Source: Panopea generosa
Taxonomy: Eukaryota > Mollusca > Bivalvia > Adapedonta > Hiatellidae
Reading direction: 5' to 3'
NCBI GenBank assembly: GCA_029582155.1
Contig: CM055894.1
Coordinates: 29,195,707 to 29,259,706, forward strand
DNA length: 64,000 nt
The notes below the pieces were generated by a model. That model was not told the origin of the DNA, made no database searches, and was given only the letters and a program-made list of their open reading frames with translations. How positions within the stretch are numbered: position 1 is the first letter of the stretch; each line of letters opens with the position of its first letter. Made by a program: the position numbers and the translations under genes. Positions 34,814 to 47,308 of this stretch are shown here, in pieces.

Positions 34814-35086
34814 TTGAAGCCGAAATGTGAGTTTTCATCAGGTGATGATGTTGCCGAGAAGTATAGTAGGCATGTGACGTGTGCACACAACGGCAGAACA
34901 TATTCCGGTCACTCGTGCGACCGCAAGTATAGCGCACTGTTTGATTTAAAAGAAGACAACATCACAACATCAACATGTACTCAGATGATATGTAAAAAGT
35001 CAATCACTTTATGGCAGACTAAAAATATGTACAGGTCAAAGTATCGTAACTTTGACCGACAACAACCACCCTACGCACAAAAATAA
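34814..35086 (+). other. Unassigned 90-codon open frame, cysteine-containing
   Basis: Opens after a TAA at 34808-34810 with a TTG and runs to TAA. It has six cysteines in the first 60 residues (CEFSSGD, VTCAHNGR, HSCDRKY, STCTQMICKK) and a more balanced base composition than its surroundings. There is no ATG start near its beginning and no family that I recognise. It could be an exon or a decayed element fragment. Confidence 0.2.
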
Positions 35087-35167
35087 AAACACAAATCTTG
35101 TATTTGTGTGTTTGATGTTCATTTGAAATATTATATGTATCCATTGTATACCTAATACCGCGATATA

Positions 35168-35361
35168 CCTATTACCGCGAATGCCCGTATAAAAACAATA
35201 TCCATGACATACGCAAAGCTCCAACTTCCGTTAACGTTGGCATTTGTTTACATTTCGTACCGGCATCTGTTTATTACTCAGCACTTAAGTAACTTTATTA
35301 CTGTTTATTATTGATGCCGTTATTTACATGGTTGACAAAGTTTTAGATTCGCGTTAATAGG
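35168..35361. mobile_element. 194-bp MITE candidate with TA duplication
   Basis: Ends are CCTATTACCGCGAAT and the inverse ATTCGCGTTAATAGG, one mismatch in 15, flanked by TA on both sides (35166-35167 and 35362-35363). This is the form of Tc1/mariner-type MITEs. The interior is non-coding and includes a small palindrome around CGTTAACG. A partial copy of the left end (CCTAATACCGCGATA) precedes it at about 35150. Confidence 0.6.
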
Positions 35362-35363
35362 TA

Positions 35364-36188
35364 TGGCCAGTATATATGACATATTTTATTTTCTTCAAAT
35401 TAACATATAATCTCATAACATACTATTTTGTGTGGGTGAGTAGGGTGGATAGGGTTGGTCCAAGGTGCGATACTTTGACCTGTGTAAATAGGCACATCTC
35501 CAGAACCCTAAGTATACTTGCGGGTAATTAATGGAACGGTGAATGTACTGTTGTGGTTTGCAGAAGAAGAAATCAATACTTTATGAAGTTTATTAATTGT
35601 ATTCGTTATTCGTAAATGTTAATATATCAAAAAGAGCACGTACAAAGTACGAATTATAAATAGAAACACATGAAGCCGTAGAACAGCACAATACTTTTTT
35701 AAGTCCAGTAATCGTGATGAACGTAGTATCGATGTCCAGTAACGAAGTTTCTAAAAATATTAATTTATCGGAGTATTTCCAATTGTTTTTAATTGAAGTA
35801 AATACAATAAAGTTGGTTATGGTTATCCAGCTTAAATTTAGAAAATATAAATATTTTTGAAATTTTAGCAAGAACGGGAAATATCCACTTCTTATAGAGA
35901 CGGTATAATTACATTACGTTCGAACTCTTTAACTGCCGAAATTAGAATGTATTGTATCGATACTATAGACGTATTAAAACTGTTGTCACAGAAATTAAGA
36001 CACAACGCTGACCTGTTTGATAAGCCTTAAATGCAGATATAGACTAACAAAGGTGCGAAACAGGTGTACACTATCTAAAAGCATAATCGCATTGTGGTCT
36101 AAGACTACATAATAAAGACGGAAATTAGAAGATATAATCTACTTAAGGAATTAATGAAATGTTTAAGTTGATAAAACTGATAAAGAAT
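35364..36188. other. Intergenic spacer
   Basis: AT-rich; a 92-codon minus frame at 35593-35871 has no recognisable family. Nothing else seen. Confidence 0.35.
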
Positions 36189-36473
36189 TTATATACACAG
36201 TGTGCAAGGCAGAGAAACAGCCTTGGAACAATCATCTTTAGTAACACTTGATACACATCCGGTAGGTTTCCTGGAATGGTCTAAGTTGTTGTTGCTGTAT
36301 GGACATGATTTGGCATAATGTCCATAGTTTCTGCATACAAAACACTGTCTTGATAGAGCCTTGCAATAGTGGTTATAAACAACATACTCACTACATCTCC
36401 GGCACCTCCTGGCTTTTAATTTCCGCTGTTGAATGCTAGGCACTCGCTTTTTGGGTATTTGAAAACAATCCAT
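36189..36473 (-). CDS. Small protein with a CCHC zinc knuckle
   Basis: 94 residues from ATG at 36473; the frame stays open back to a GTG at 36515. It is basic at the start (IPKKRVPSIQQRKLKARR), then CRRCSEYVVYNHYC and the knuckle CFVCRNYGHYAKSC, i.e. Cx2Cx4Hx4C, the nucleic-acid-binding motif of Gag/ORF1-type proteins and some cellular RNA-binding proteins. A further pair of cysteines ends the protein. It could be a small gene, one exon, or a remnant of a retroelement ORF1. No transposon neighbours on this strand were identified. The coding sense is supported by the intact motif; the function is not. Confidence 0.5.
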   Translation of the reverse strand: MDCFQIPKKRVPSIQQRKLKARRCRRCSEYVVYNHYCKALSRQCFVCRNYGHYAKSCPYSNNNLDHSRKPTGCVSSVTKDDCSKAVSLPCTLCI

Positions 36474-36515
36474 TTTGTGAGAGGGAACCGGAAGCACGAT
36501 ACCTTGATTCTCCAC

Positions 36516-38600
36516 CAGTTATTACGTAACGATTATGAACGGGGAACGATTCGTCGTTAACGTAACGTGCGTGGGCGGACGTACCGATGCGTTGAGCGTT
36601 GTTTATTGATGAATGAGTAAATTTTTGTAGATGAAGTTGAAGATACTAAATCAATATAATATCGTTTAAGTTCACAGACAGCAAATACGAAGATACTTAT
36701 CAATTTATATCAGTTTTAATTGTTTCAAAAGTCACACAGTTTATAATAAAATAGTTCCAAGGAAATAGATATAATAAAAATCACAGTATTGCATCTAAGT
36801 TGTTATACCATTCACTAAAATCACACTATAAAAGCGGTGTCCATAACATAGGCTATTTACGAATAAACTTAGATAAAAACACTGTCCAAATATCGGATAA
36901 TATCCAAATATATATAAAGTTCAAAAAGTTAAATTAAATTTTACAAAGTACTGACGGCTTTCCAATCTGTCTGGTAAACTATCCAGACAGTAACTACGTC
37001 CTAAAAAGTTATTCTATTCATCCTCTATTAACTTCTTCCTTAAATACTAAAATTGTATTGTTTGCACATACATGGCTTTGGTATGGTTTAGATACCTAAT
37101 CAAGAAAGGAAACATAAACGCAAACAAGATATACTGGACAATACATGGTAAAACTATTATGCACACCAAAATCAAAACGTTTTCACACCTTCAATTGCTG
37201 TAATCAATTAGGCTTCAACAGTATATACATGAAATGAAAGTTTGAAATATTTTCACATAATACTTGATTAATAATCAGTTTAAGCTAATACGTTTTTACA
37301 ATACTAATTAAGATATTATGAACTTGGCATTGAGCAGGTTTAACAAGAATTGACATGTTGCATTTGAAGATAAAATGTAATAAAATATTTATAAATAAAC
37401 TAAAAAGTTGCAAAAGATATTTTCATAAATTTAAAATCACTCCATAATATTCACGTTACACTAACTTGTCTTTCGTGTTTTCCCTGCAGATCATCATAGT
37501 TTGTGTATGCATTTTGTTTTATTATTTCATAAAAAAACAAATATAACGTTACCAGAAATGTTGTGTTTTATAAATCTCGAAAAGTTTGAAATCCGAATCT
37601 CCAACTTGGGCAGTTGATTGAGAACAAGACATGCATCATTCGATGGGCTTGATAAATACATCACTCAAAATGTAAATAGGGTAATACATAAAAAAGTGTC
37701 AATTTGTCCCAAGAATGATTCGTTTTAATTATGTATAGTTTTAAACTGCCAGCGGACGTCTCACTAAACACGACTATTGCTGTTTGGATGAAAGTACCGA
37801 GATATTGTTTTGCTTCAGTGTCAAATCTAACTTTCACCCACTTAGTCCGTTACGTTACGTCAGCTTTCCTTTTTGATGATCTAGTATTATATGCCAAACA
37901 GCCTCCGTGCGAGACCCGAAGTGTAAATGGCAGTAGGCATAATATTTTACTATTCTACAATGTTAAAACTATCAACATTGAATCTGTGACATTGAAATAA
38001 GGATCAACACGCCTGTCATCACAAAGCTGTGACATTTTAAAAATTAGAAATTTATATAAACGGATAAATGCGTATTCTGGCATTACCAAAACTTAGCAGT
38101 AAAAGTGACTACATTTATTTATGCTGGTTGTGATTTGATGTGGTAGTTGTATCAGTTATTAACATATATTAAAAAAGCCCCAATGGCTGAGAAATGAAAT
38201 TAAATTGCTTTTAAACTGAAAGAAAAAGTCATATTCAAATGTTTAATTTGATCGCATTTTTCTAATAATACTTGAAAAAATCCCCCCGAATGTAAAAAAA
38301 AATATACTTCATAGCAAAAAATAAATTTCGGAAGGTTCATCGAGATACTGTTCAAACTTTTATAAATAGCATAGAGCGAGAAATTGATTATGCGGCTAAA
38401 AATGGACAATAACGCATTTTGGAAGCGTAAATCAAACAAGAAATCTACTCCTATATTTAAGATGAATTTTAAGGGGGAATCATGCGACAACCCTTAATAT
38501 ATTGATACTGGCTGGAAAACCTATTTCTCTGAACTGTATTGCCCACCAGTTAATGGCCCCTTGGACAGTGACAATTTGTTAAGAAGCAAAGAAGTGTAAT
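36516..38600. other. Intergenic region
   Basis: AT-rich. An 89-codon ATG frame at 37731-38000 and a 96-codon minus frame at 38200-38490 have no recognisable family. No RNA gene or transposon signature found. Confidence 0.35.
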
Positions 38601-38751
38601 TCCATAGTATATAAGTCACGGTCGACACCAAATTTATTGGTTTGGCAGAGATCTTGATATTGTATCTATGGTTTGCATTGTAGCTAAGCGCATTTGCCGT
38701 GGTCTGGTCTGTACATTTATGTCTTGGTAATTCACAAATGGTTGTCTCCAT
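38601..38751 (+). repeat. Direct repeat copy 1 (A-rich version)
   Basis: Aligns over its full 151 bp to 39010-39161 with one gap. Differences are almost all A here versus G there (21 sites, against 3 of the reverse). Contains no gene. Confidence 0.85.
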
Positions 38752-39009
38752 GTATATGTCATGCATTGTGAGAGGTCATCTGACGGGGTCCCAAAGGTCG
38801 TGAATTCCGTTGTTGTGAATTTAGTTGTCTCCCTTTGTGAAATTATATATATATGCATTCACTGTATCTGTGTGGTCCAACGGGTTTGTGAATCTGTCCT
38901 TTATGTGGCATGTGAGTGATCATGAATCCTTGACTGGATCCTGCTCATGTGGAGCTGTCAGTTCATGTGTGTGGGTTTGTCAACCCAGTCCGGATGTGTT
39001 GCATGTGGT

Positions 39010-39161
39010 TCCATGGTGTGTGGGTCGTGGTCGGCACCAGATTTGTTGGTTTGGCGGAGGCCTTGATGTTGTGTCTATGGTTTGCATTGTGGCTGGGCGC
39101 ACTCGCTGTGGTCTGGTTCTGTGCATTTGTATCTTGGTTGTTCACAGGTGGTTATCTCCAT
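39010..39161 (+). repeat. Direct repeat copy 2 (G-rich version)
   Basis: Partner of the copy at 38601, 409-410 bp away. It sits in a G/T-rich stretch (about 38870-39165) whose ORFs (114 and 77 codons) have no family resemblance and are probably by-products of composition. Confidence 0.85.
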
Positions 39162-40079
39162 ATAATTAATTTATTATCATAGTTCTATTCATGAAGTGCG
39201 AGGTCAACAAGGACATCCGACAGGAAGATTGACTATACTCGGATGGACAGGTGTTCAAGACAAGAAAGACCATTACCAAAATGCTAATTACCATACATAC
39301 TTTCTGTAGAGCGATAACAGTCTTGATGATCAATTAAAACAATGATGGGAGATAGATAACATACATGTATGAAGTACTGAAGGTCAAAATATGTCTCAAA
39401 ATGACTATGGGGTTGATATCCTCCACAATGCAAATTGCTATATTGCATATTTCAACTTGGTTATCACAAAATTCCATTCATCTAAATGATAATTTCTAAC
39501 TTCCATGTGTGTAAATGAAATGTTGCAACTGGACAATTACAAATTACATTCACCCAAATTGGTAATGCTTATAAATTAAATGTCATAATCTTTATAAGTG
39601 TAAATTGTGTTATTGCAAATGCGTGATTTCTAATTACAAATTACATTCACTGAAAAATCAACTTTGCTTTCTCCCAGGCGTATGCAAATACGTGACATTA
39701 CTTATTGATGTTATCTAAATGTAATTTTCTTAATTCTGTGAATGAATAAACTTTCAAACTCATTTTTGTTACTTCATAAGGTTTAGAAAATCACAAGAAT
39801 AAAATAATATGCAGTTAACACACCCACTGCACACACACTCATGTCATGTCAGAGATTTCGAGTTACATACCTAGCAAGTAGATTCAAGATCGGTGCATAT
39901 AAGCAAGGAGTTTTCTTCGCAATCAAGTTAACACAATTCGTATAAACTAATGTGACAGGAGGAACACTCTACCAATGTCACAATGTCACCACAATAGTTT
40001 GTATTATTTTGTGAATGAATGAGAAGACAATAACATGCATAATTTATGTACCTTATTACATTAGTCTCCAAATGGACAA
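39162..40079. other. Intergenic region with a short AT-rich tandem
   Basis: AATTACAAATTACATTCAC occurs at about 39534 and 39634, so about two loose ~100-bp units. No gene recognised. Confidence 0.4.
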
Positions 40080-41012
40080 ATTCCATAAAAAAACATTTAC
40101 CGAAAACTATAAAAAATACCCAAGAATTCCTACACATTATCGTGGGATTAGTCTTATATCTACTTTATGTAATCTTTATACAAATATACTTAATAAACTT
40201 TAAGTAAAATATCTAGAAACAAATGAAGTTATAGAAGATGAACAAAATGGTTTTCGACAAAAAAAAGGTCTTGAGAAGAAGGCATATTCTCATTAACATC
40301 GATTATAAGAAATGGGAAAACACAGAATTTAGACAATTTTGCGTGCTTTGTTGATATTGCGAAATCGCTTGATTGTGTCAATAGAGATATTTTATATATC
40401 AAACTTTTGCGTATCGGGCAATATCTTTGGATCACTTAAAAGTCTATATGACGAATTTAAAGCCACCATTAATGTTAATTAATCCAGTACAGCTTTTTCT
40501 AGTCTTGTATCAAACCTGTTCAATAAAAATTACTTAATGTTTTTTACATACATTTTTACATGATGTGAGAATAGTACCTAGTATAATGTACTATGCATCT
40601 TCGGTATGGGGATGCAAAAGTTATTCTAAGACACACTACACAATCTTGTTATCGAATTATTTTTAGGTGTACATAAATGTCCATCTTCTTCAGTAAATGA
40701 AGGTGATATTGGTTGGGAAAACCCACTTATAAGACGTCAACTAAATGCTTTACCGTTTTTGGGAAAAAAGTATATCTGTGGACGATAAAATGTTAACATT
40801 AAATAATTTTTCATATGATTTTTTTAGATGTAAACATATTGGTCTTCAGATGTTAAATCTATATTTAAAGAAATCTATAAAGAAAGTGACTTTATTTCCT
40901 TGTCTATAAGAAGTTTCCCTATGACCACATTTACCCAAGATGTGCGTTATCTTCTATTACAACATTATAAGGCAAAATGGACAAATGATATAAATTCTCA
41001 AAAAAGGTTAAT
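40080..41012 (+). pseudogene. LINE ORF2 relic (reverse transcriptase and C-terminal part)
   Basis: Readable blocks in shifting frames are HYRGISLISTLCNLYTNILN, DEQNGFRQKKG, FACFVDIAKSLDCVNRDIL (motif A with the normal DxxKA altered), then VPSIMYYASSVWGCKSYSK, NYFLGVHKCPSSSVNEGD and NPLIRRQLNALPF, the usual C-terminal order of CR1/I-like elements. The catalytic YADD region is missing between about 40470 and 40540. Stops and frameshifts are numerous. It ends where a mariner-like terminus begins near 41020. Confidence 0.8.
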
Positions 41013-41344
41013 TACAAGGGGGTTGCAAAACAAAAAGTTCGCGGAAAATAATTATAACTATTTTATCATTTCAGTTTAAATCATAATATTTCATATTGAT
41101 ATAAATACATATATCGACAACGACTACTACAAAGTTCACTAATATATCTTCAAAACTGAAAATGTTACAGTAATTTTAGTAACGCCTAGTTAAACAAACA
41201 GAAAAAAAAATGTATGAATAGTAAAGATTGTGTTGTGCATGCCTTTGAATAGTAGTTAAAACTGATTATAGTTCCTATGATATATAATATATGTAGGCAC
41301 AAGTCAAGACACTTTCAACGTCGTAGAAACCGATAAAAATCTGC

Positions 41345-41760
41345 TTCTTCGCTGAGCTTCTTTGGTGTTGGGAATGCTGGTGTTTACCAAACTGATAACA
41401 TTTGTTTGTTTTTAGGATCGAACGTTGATACCCATGTATCATCAACTGTTACTATTTTATTTAGATATCTCATACCACATTTACCATATTTCATAGAAAT
41501 CGTGTAACCGCCGCCATTCTCATCTTTTTGTATTCGCTTGAAAGTAACATAGCTGCAACGCGACGCATTTTCAATAATCCGTAATACTAGAGTAGGCACT
41601 TCCTGTCAAACTGTCCAGTTTATTTGCTAAATCTGTAACAATTAGGCGTCTATCCCCATTTAGAATCGTTAAGGCCCTAGAAAGGAGTCTGCGTTTTTTG
41701 ACGTTGTAGGACGTCCGCCTTTTCCATGTCTGATGGTTAACTGACGCATGTTGGTGTTAA
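41345..41760 (-). pseudogene. Mariner transposase fragment
   Basis: Reads, from 41760 downward, WKRRTSYNVKKRR, LNGDRRLIVTDLANKLDSL, then KRIQKDENGG, and NKIVTVDDTWVSTFDPKNKQ with W and TPAFPTPKK. The VTVDDTWV segment carries the first catalytic Asp of the mariner triad (family motif TGDESWV/TVDETWV). N-terminal helix-turn-helix and the C-terminal half are missing. GGTTGCAAAACAAAAAGTTC at about 41022-41041 may be the 3' terminal repeat; no partner was found. Confidence 0.75.
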
Positions 41761-44700
41761 ATTTTGTTTACATGTGTTTCCACAAAGTTATTTATAGCGC
41801 CGATATAACTATCGATCCTCTTGCTGGTTTCAGTGCTTTAATCTAATAACCGATGATTATACAAAATAAAATACATGAACAGGAACCATTCCTCCATAAC
41901 ATACGTTATCGAGGAGATTTCGGAGAAACATAGCAGCGATCACAGTGTTGGTGAAACATTCAGAGAAAGAATCTAAAAGCTGTAACCATTTCTCGTTTTC
42001 ACAATTGAATACTGTGGTACTAGCGGTGGGTTTGTACGGTTTATGATATGTTGACCTACATCGCGATATTCGACTATACGTTTTTCTTATATGTGAATCT
42101 AGATAATTTAAATAGTACAAGTAGATATAAAAATTCTACTCTATTTATCCTATTCACCTATTGTTAAATTTATTTAGTGTTTTTTTGTCGTTGTTGTTTA
42201 CTTCCAGTGTATGTATATTCTTTATTATATGAGAATAATGTTACATATAAAGTGCACAGTATATTTGTATATATTTGGTGAAAACTGTAAATTTAATAAT
42301 AATCATAAATTTTGATCCGAATTTCAACTTAACACAAAATAAAACACTGTTCAACTCCAATTCTGTTTACAAAATATACTATCATATTATCGCTTAAACT
42401 CCCTGCCAATTTTCATTGTAATGCCTATTTTGTAATTCAGCTCATTTCAGTTTAATTAATCTCAATATATGTGTAAGGTCAACATGTAGCCCTGCATTTA
42501 CACTATATGCCACGAGATAGTAGAATATATTGTAATAATTATAAAATGCAAATGTATATTATTTTGTGATAATTGTCTTAATTACATGTATATATATCTG
42601 TCTGCGTTGACTAACGACATTTGAATGGTAACGTGTGTATTATTGTGTGTGTGAGTGTGTGTGTGTAAGCATAATAGTCGCTCATGTCCATGTAAAATCA
42701 CAAATACTTATAAATTGTTAGCACACTTCACCACGAGCTGAAATGTACACGCACCCTAACTAAAACATGTAAACTAAAATTACGAAAATTCTACTGCATA
42801 TAGCTTTTCGTCTGTAATTTTCTATATCTCTTATATGTATCTTTGCTCCTTCTTTATTCTTTTTAATTCGTCTTGATTGTTTTATTTTTTATGCTCACCC
42901 TTCAACTATTACTTGCAAGACATTATATAAATGTCATGTTATCTACAGTGACCATATACCATGTTAAAATATATAGTTTGTATTGATAACTGCACTGTTT
43001 TTGTATAACATTGTATTATGTATCACATGGAATAACAGATATTCATCACAAAAAAACGGTATGAACAGGGTGTTCTTTTCTCACAATTTTAAAATGACAT
43101 AAGGCATTTATCCATATATATCATGCTTTGCTATGCTCACTGAGGCATAATTGTCTAACGAGACATATACCAAAACATTACGAAACGAGATGTTAACATG
43201 TTGGCTGCTTTTAAAATGCGTTTGATGGTTAGGTCTTATAAAGGAATTGGCAGTAATAGTAAATGATAATGTTATTTAGAGTTTGTACGAAATATGTTTG
43301 TTTAATGGTGTAGGATGCATTATTTGAGTTAATGTAAGGAAATATTGAAACAACTGCGCACCGAGTACTGATTACATGGGTGAAACCAAACCCCGATCAG
43401 GTTCCAGGTGACTCGGTCAAAATCCAGCTACGGGGAAAAAACAAATGTGGTATGTTTAATATTAAGTATAGTGTTTAAATGCACAAATCATTACACATTT
43501 CAATTTGGATATTCAATTAAATATCAGGAACAATGTCTTGAAACTTAGTTTTATTATATATTTACAAATTTATTGACTATAAATGTTCTATAAAATTTAC
43601 TTTTGTGAAAATATTTTTTAAATAATTTGTGGATACATTTATAATAAAAAAAATAAAGAAATATACTCATCAGATATTGTACAAGTTAGGCGATATGTCA
43701 CACCGGTAAAACAACACCAATTAAACCGCTTTGTTTTTAAAGAAAATATATGTCCTTTTCATTGAGTAAAATTGTAGCTTTATGACTTTATTATTAGTTT
43801 CATTATTATGGGTTCAGCATATCAAAATCTTTTAAACATTTGATTAAAAACATGTTTATTTGAAAATGTTTTACATTAACTCAGCAGGAATTTGGCAAAA
43901 TATCGTCAAAAATGAAAAGTTTCAAGACCTTAATAATTTTTTATTTTATTTTTCAATATTTTCTTATTTGATATACAAATGGCAAAACATAACCCGTTTT
44001 AATTAGTGTATTAAAATACCACAATCACTACAACATACACCGCATTTGCCTTCTAATTGAAGCCGGAAACTGGCCGGTCAGCCCGAACCTGGCCTGATTT
44101 TAATATTACCCCAATTCCAGGCACTAATTTGAAACTCAATGGCAACTTTCTTATTGGGAATGCAAATGTTTTGAACACCTGTTCGTGACATTTCAATAAG
44201 GCAGCGCCCACTGTCAATTTCTAAAGTGGCCCTTATATAGGATTCGGTCACTCATGCGACCTAACCAACAATGTATTTCCTAACTAGGCTAACTCACCCA
44301 GTTTAAACTAAAGTAATATTTCGCTTTTAAGCGGCATATCCAATATCTGGAGATATTTCGTTATGAAGAGAGAAACAACTAGTTTATGAATGACAAACAT
44401 GTTCCCCTTCGATGTATTTATAAAAACTGAGAACTCTCTTAAACGTAAACAAATCATGTTTAAAACCTATATTTATGAATCACTTATCTCTAATATGCAA
44501 AACTACTGCTTCGCGGACGGAAACTATCATAAAGCTTCCGATTCAGTCGTATATACTTGGCCAATTCCGTCATCCCTCGGTATCTGCGTTACAAATCTAA
44601 TTTTAAAGCGCTTACCTGGATTTAATAAATGATTCTCGGAAATTTTCGAACGTTTTATGATATAACTACTTAATTACTTGGTACGTTTTGGGTCATATTT

Positions 44701-46858
44701 TGCCCATTTATAAAATGGTATAAAAGAGCTATATTGATAAAATGAAACATCTTAACTTGTATTTATTATCAAAGCATCATTAAACTTCCAAAATGCAAAT
44801 TGTTTGATAATAACAAAAATGTTTGTAATTAAATGTGTTCATAGTATAGCTAAAAACATTCCAGTAGACCCGTTAGTGACTGATTTTGAAAAAGCGAATA
44901 CACAAATAACTTCGATATAAATGATTGTTTCTATTGTTGACATTTTTGATATTCTGTAAATGACTCGGTTGTTTCCCGACTGTTTCTCCCCCAGTGTTCG
45001 GAAATACACAAATCGATATGCACATAAATTACCGTCCGTCGCCTTTCTGAATGGACTCGTCGGTACCCATTTTATGCCGAATGTGTTTATCGGAAAGAAA
45101 CGGTCATTGATTTGTAAACAAACACCCGTTCGCAATTATTAAAAATAATGCATAATTTATTAATATCTATGTTTGCATACTTCCTCAGAGGTAAAGAAAT
45201 TCATGCAATCTTTACACTGGAAAAGTTAAACAGACTGAAATTATAATTGGTCATTTCAGAAGTTTAATGAGCCTTTAAGATATGTTCATTTCTTATTATC
45301 TTATCGTTTAGACAGACAGACAGACAGACATACGGATGGACGTTCTGGTGGAAGTTATGTTGTGGGGTGCGGTTTTTATATGTTATAAAAACATATTTTT
45401 TTCATAAAACAAAACAAATCCTATTTTCTTTCTAACCCTAATGTCACAAACCTTGAGATCCAACCCTAATGACACAAAAAAAAAAGAATAAAAAAAGGTG
45501 AAAAAAAATTACCCACAACTGCTGCTCCAGAAGAACGGACGGACGGACGGACGTCCGGACTGTTCTTTGTTTGTTTTAGACCTGAATTTTCGCTTTACTT
45601 GTTATGATTTTATATAAAAATCTTATTTGAGCCATTTTGAAAATGTAATGAACTACACAGTGACAGTGTTTGTATTATACGGACATGTTGTTCACAAGGG
45701 CAAACACAAACTTATGTAAGGAGATGTCATACATTTTTAAAAGGAAACACAGACGTCAAAAAAAGATATATCATAAACAATAGCTTTAACAAATAGTTAA
45801 CTATGCTATATAAGCGTTATTGATAACGTAATATATGTATACATATGGAATTAAATGATTACTGTGCTTTAAATAACGATGTGCAATATATGCTATAGGA
45901 TATTTGTAGTTTTAATTTGAATTTGTGTATCGACAACTTTGCCATACTTGTATAACACGTTATGTTATATATTTTTGAATACCATTACAGTACTATTTTT
46001 GAAGGGTATTTGCCACGAAGATCGAGAAACAAACTTGTGATAGGTTTATCAACCTATAACCACTTGGTTTTGTTGTAAAATACAATTTCTATTATTTGAA
46101 TGCAATGTACATGTTTCAGGTGCGTTTTTAGTATTTCTTTCTATTCATATTAAACCTTTAGACCACTGAATACGCGAGATTGTATTTAAAATCAATATTA
46201 TTAGTTTAAAGCTAATACATTTAAACTAATTAAAGATAAAGAACTTATCGTATTGCTCAAAACATATTACATTGTATTGATAGACAGAAAATGCATTATA
46301 CAAATTCTAAAACAAAATGTGTATTTTTAATACATAAAACTTACAAAACTGTCACTAAAATCAAATAATTGGGTTCACATACAAAATGACTGTGGTATGT
46401 GAATTCAGGTCCCACTCCACAGTTCAACTTTGCTCTATGTTCCCATGGTAAAAAATCAACATATTAAAGTGTTTTTTTTTTGTTTTTTTGTTTTTTTCAT
46501 ATCAGAAATATATCTGCTCATAAAAATAACAATAACCGCCGTTTTATCAGTGTAGTTACTCCACTTAGTGCTTTTTGACATACATCTTTAAATACTCCCG
46601 TCTTTTTCAAATCAATAACAATTCTTTTATTGTCTTACTGAGCTTGTGCTCTGTCAGCCTTTGCTCTGAACAGCTGTGGCAAAAAATCATAGTCTTGATA
46701 ATAACTTAGAAACAAACCAAACAAAATTACAAAGGGTTTTATAAGCGGCACAAGTCTGTAAATATAAAACTATCATGCAATATTAATTGTATTAACTTTA
46801 ACGCTAAGAGTTTTAATAAAATGTTAATGGGTACGAGGTCGCATGCGTACATGTATAC
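41761..46858. other. Long region without recognised genes
   Basis: AT-rich sequence with small simple repeats: (GT)n near 42640-42666, GACA at 45311-45330, GGAC at 45537-45555, and poly-T near 46471-46497. ORFs at 44390-44632 and 44839-45142 (both strands) show no family resemblance. Upstream exons of the receptor gene could hide here, but I could not identify any with confidence. Confidence 0.35.
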
Positions 46859-46869
46859 GTGTGTGTGTG

Positions 46870-46901
<32 letters not shown>

Positions 46902-46918
46902 TGCGTGTGTGTATGTGT
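46859..46918. repeat. (GT)n/(GTGC)n microsatellite
   Basis: A GT run followed by GTGC units and back to GT. Confidence 0.95.
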
Positions 46919-47084
46919 CTATGTCTGCATTTTAATTCCAACCCTCATATATATTGTCATGGAACAGTATTACTCAAAACGCACAGAGTAAGAGTTACGC
47001 ATTACTCTTGATGATGAGCATATATCTTATTTATATAGTACCATATACTATTCTGGAAGATGCTTTTCCTCAAATGGTTCCTTC

Positions 47085-47308
47085 GTGGCCCAATGGTCTA
47101 AGGCGCCGTCTCTAGATCACAACCTCTCACCGCTAAGGTCGTAGGTTCCAGTATCACTCGCTCTTAAAACTGTATGTTCGAATATTTGCCAGTTACTTGC
47201 GGAAAGACGTTGGTTTTACTCAGTCTGATTCAGACTGAGGTTACCTCTACCAGTAAAACCTGATATGCCATATATAACCTAAAATGTGTTGAACATGGCA
47301 TTAAACCT
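47085..47308 (+). mobile_element. tRNA-derived SINE (family B)
   Basis: A-box-like TGGCCCAATGGTCTAAGGCG and B-box-like GTAGGTTCCAGTATC head, then GCCAGTTACTTGCGGAA and CAGTAAAACCTGATATG shared with the copy at 31789. It carries a small internal tandem (TCAGTCTGATTCAGACTGA, itself an imperfect inverted repeat). It lies ~570 bp upstream of the Ig exon. No clear target duplication. Confidence 0.75.

Noticed and set aside
37731-38000. 89-codon ATG frame
   Set aside because: No family resemblance, no splice or promoter context.
38825-39182. 114- and 77-codon ORFs rich in Val, Gly and Cys
   Set aside because: They follow from the G/T-rich composition of the duplicated segment and match nothing.
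41857-42120. 87-codon minus ORF as mariner N-terminus
   Set aside because: It lacks the helix-turn-helix pattern and does not connect to the mariner fragment.
43382-43450. Reading KPNPDQVPGDSVKIQLRG, slightly like the start of an Ig domain
   Set aside because: Too short, lacks the rest of the domain and clear splice borders.
44839-45142. Overlapping ORFs on both strands
   Set aside because: Mirror-image open frames of a locally less AT-rich segment; neither shows a known motif.
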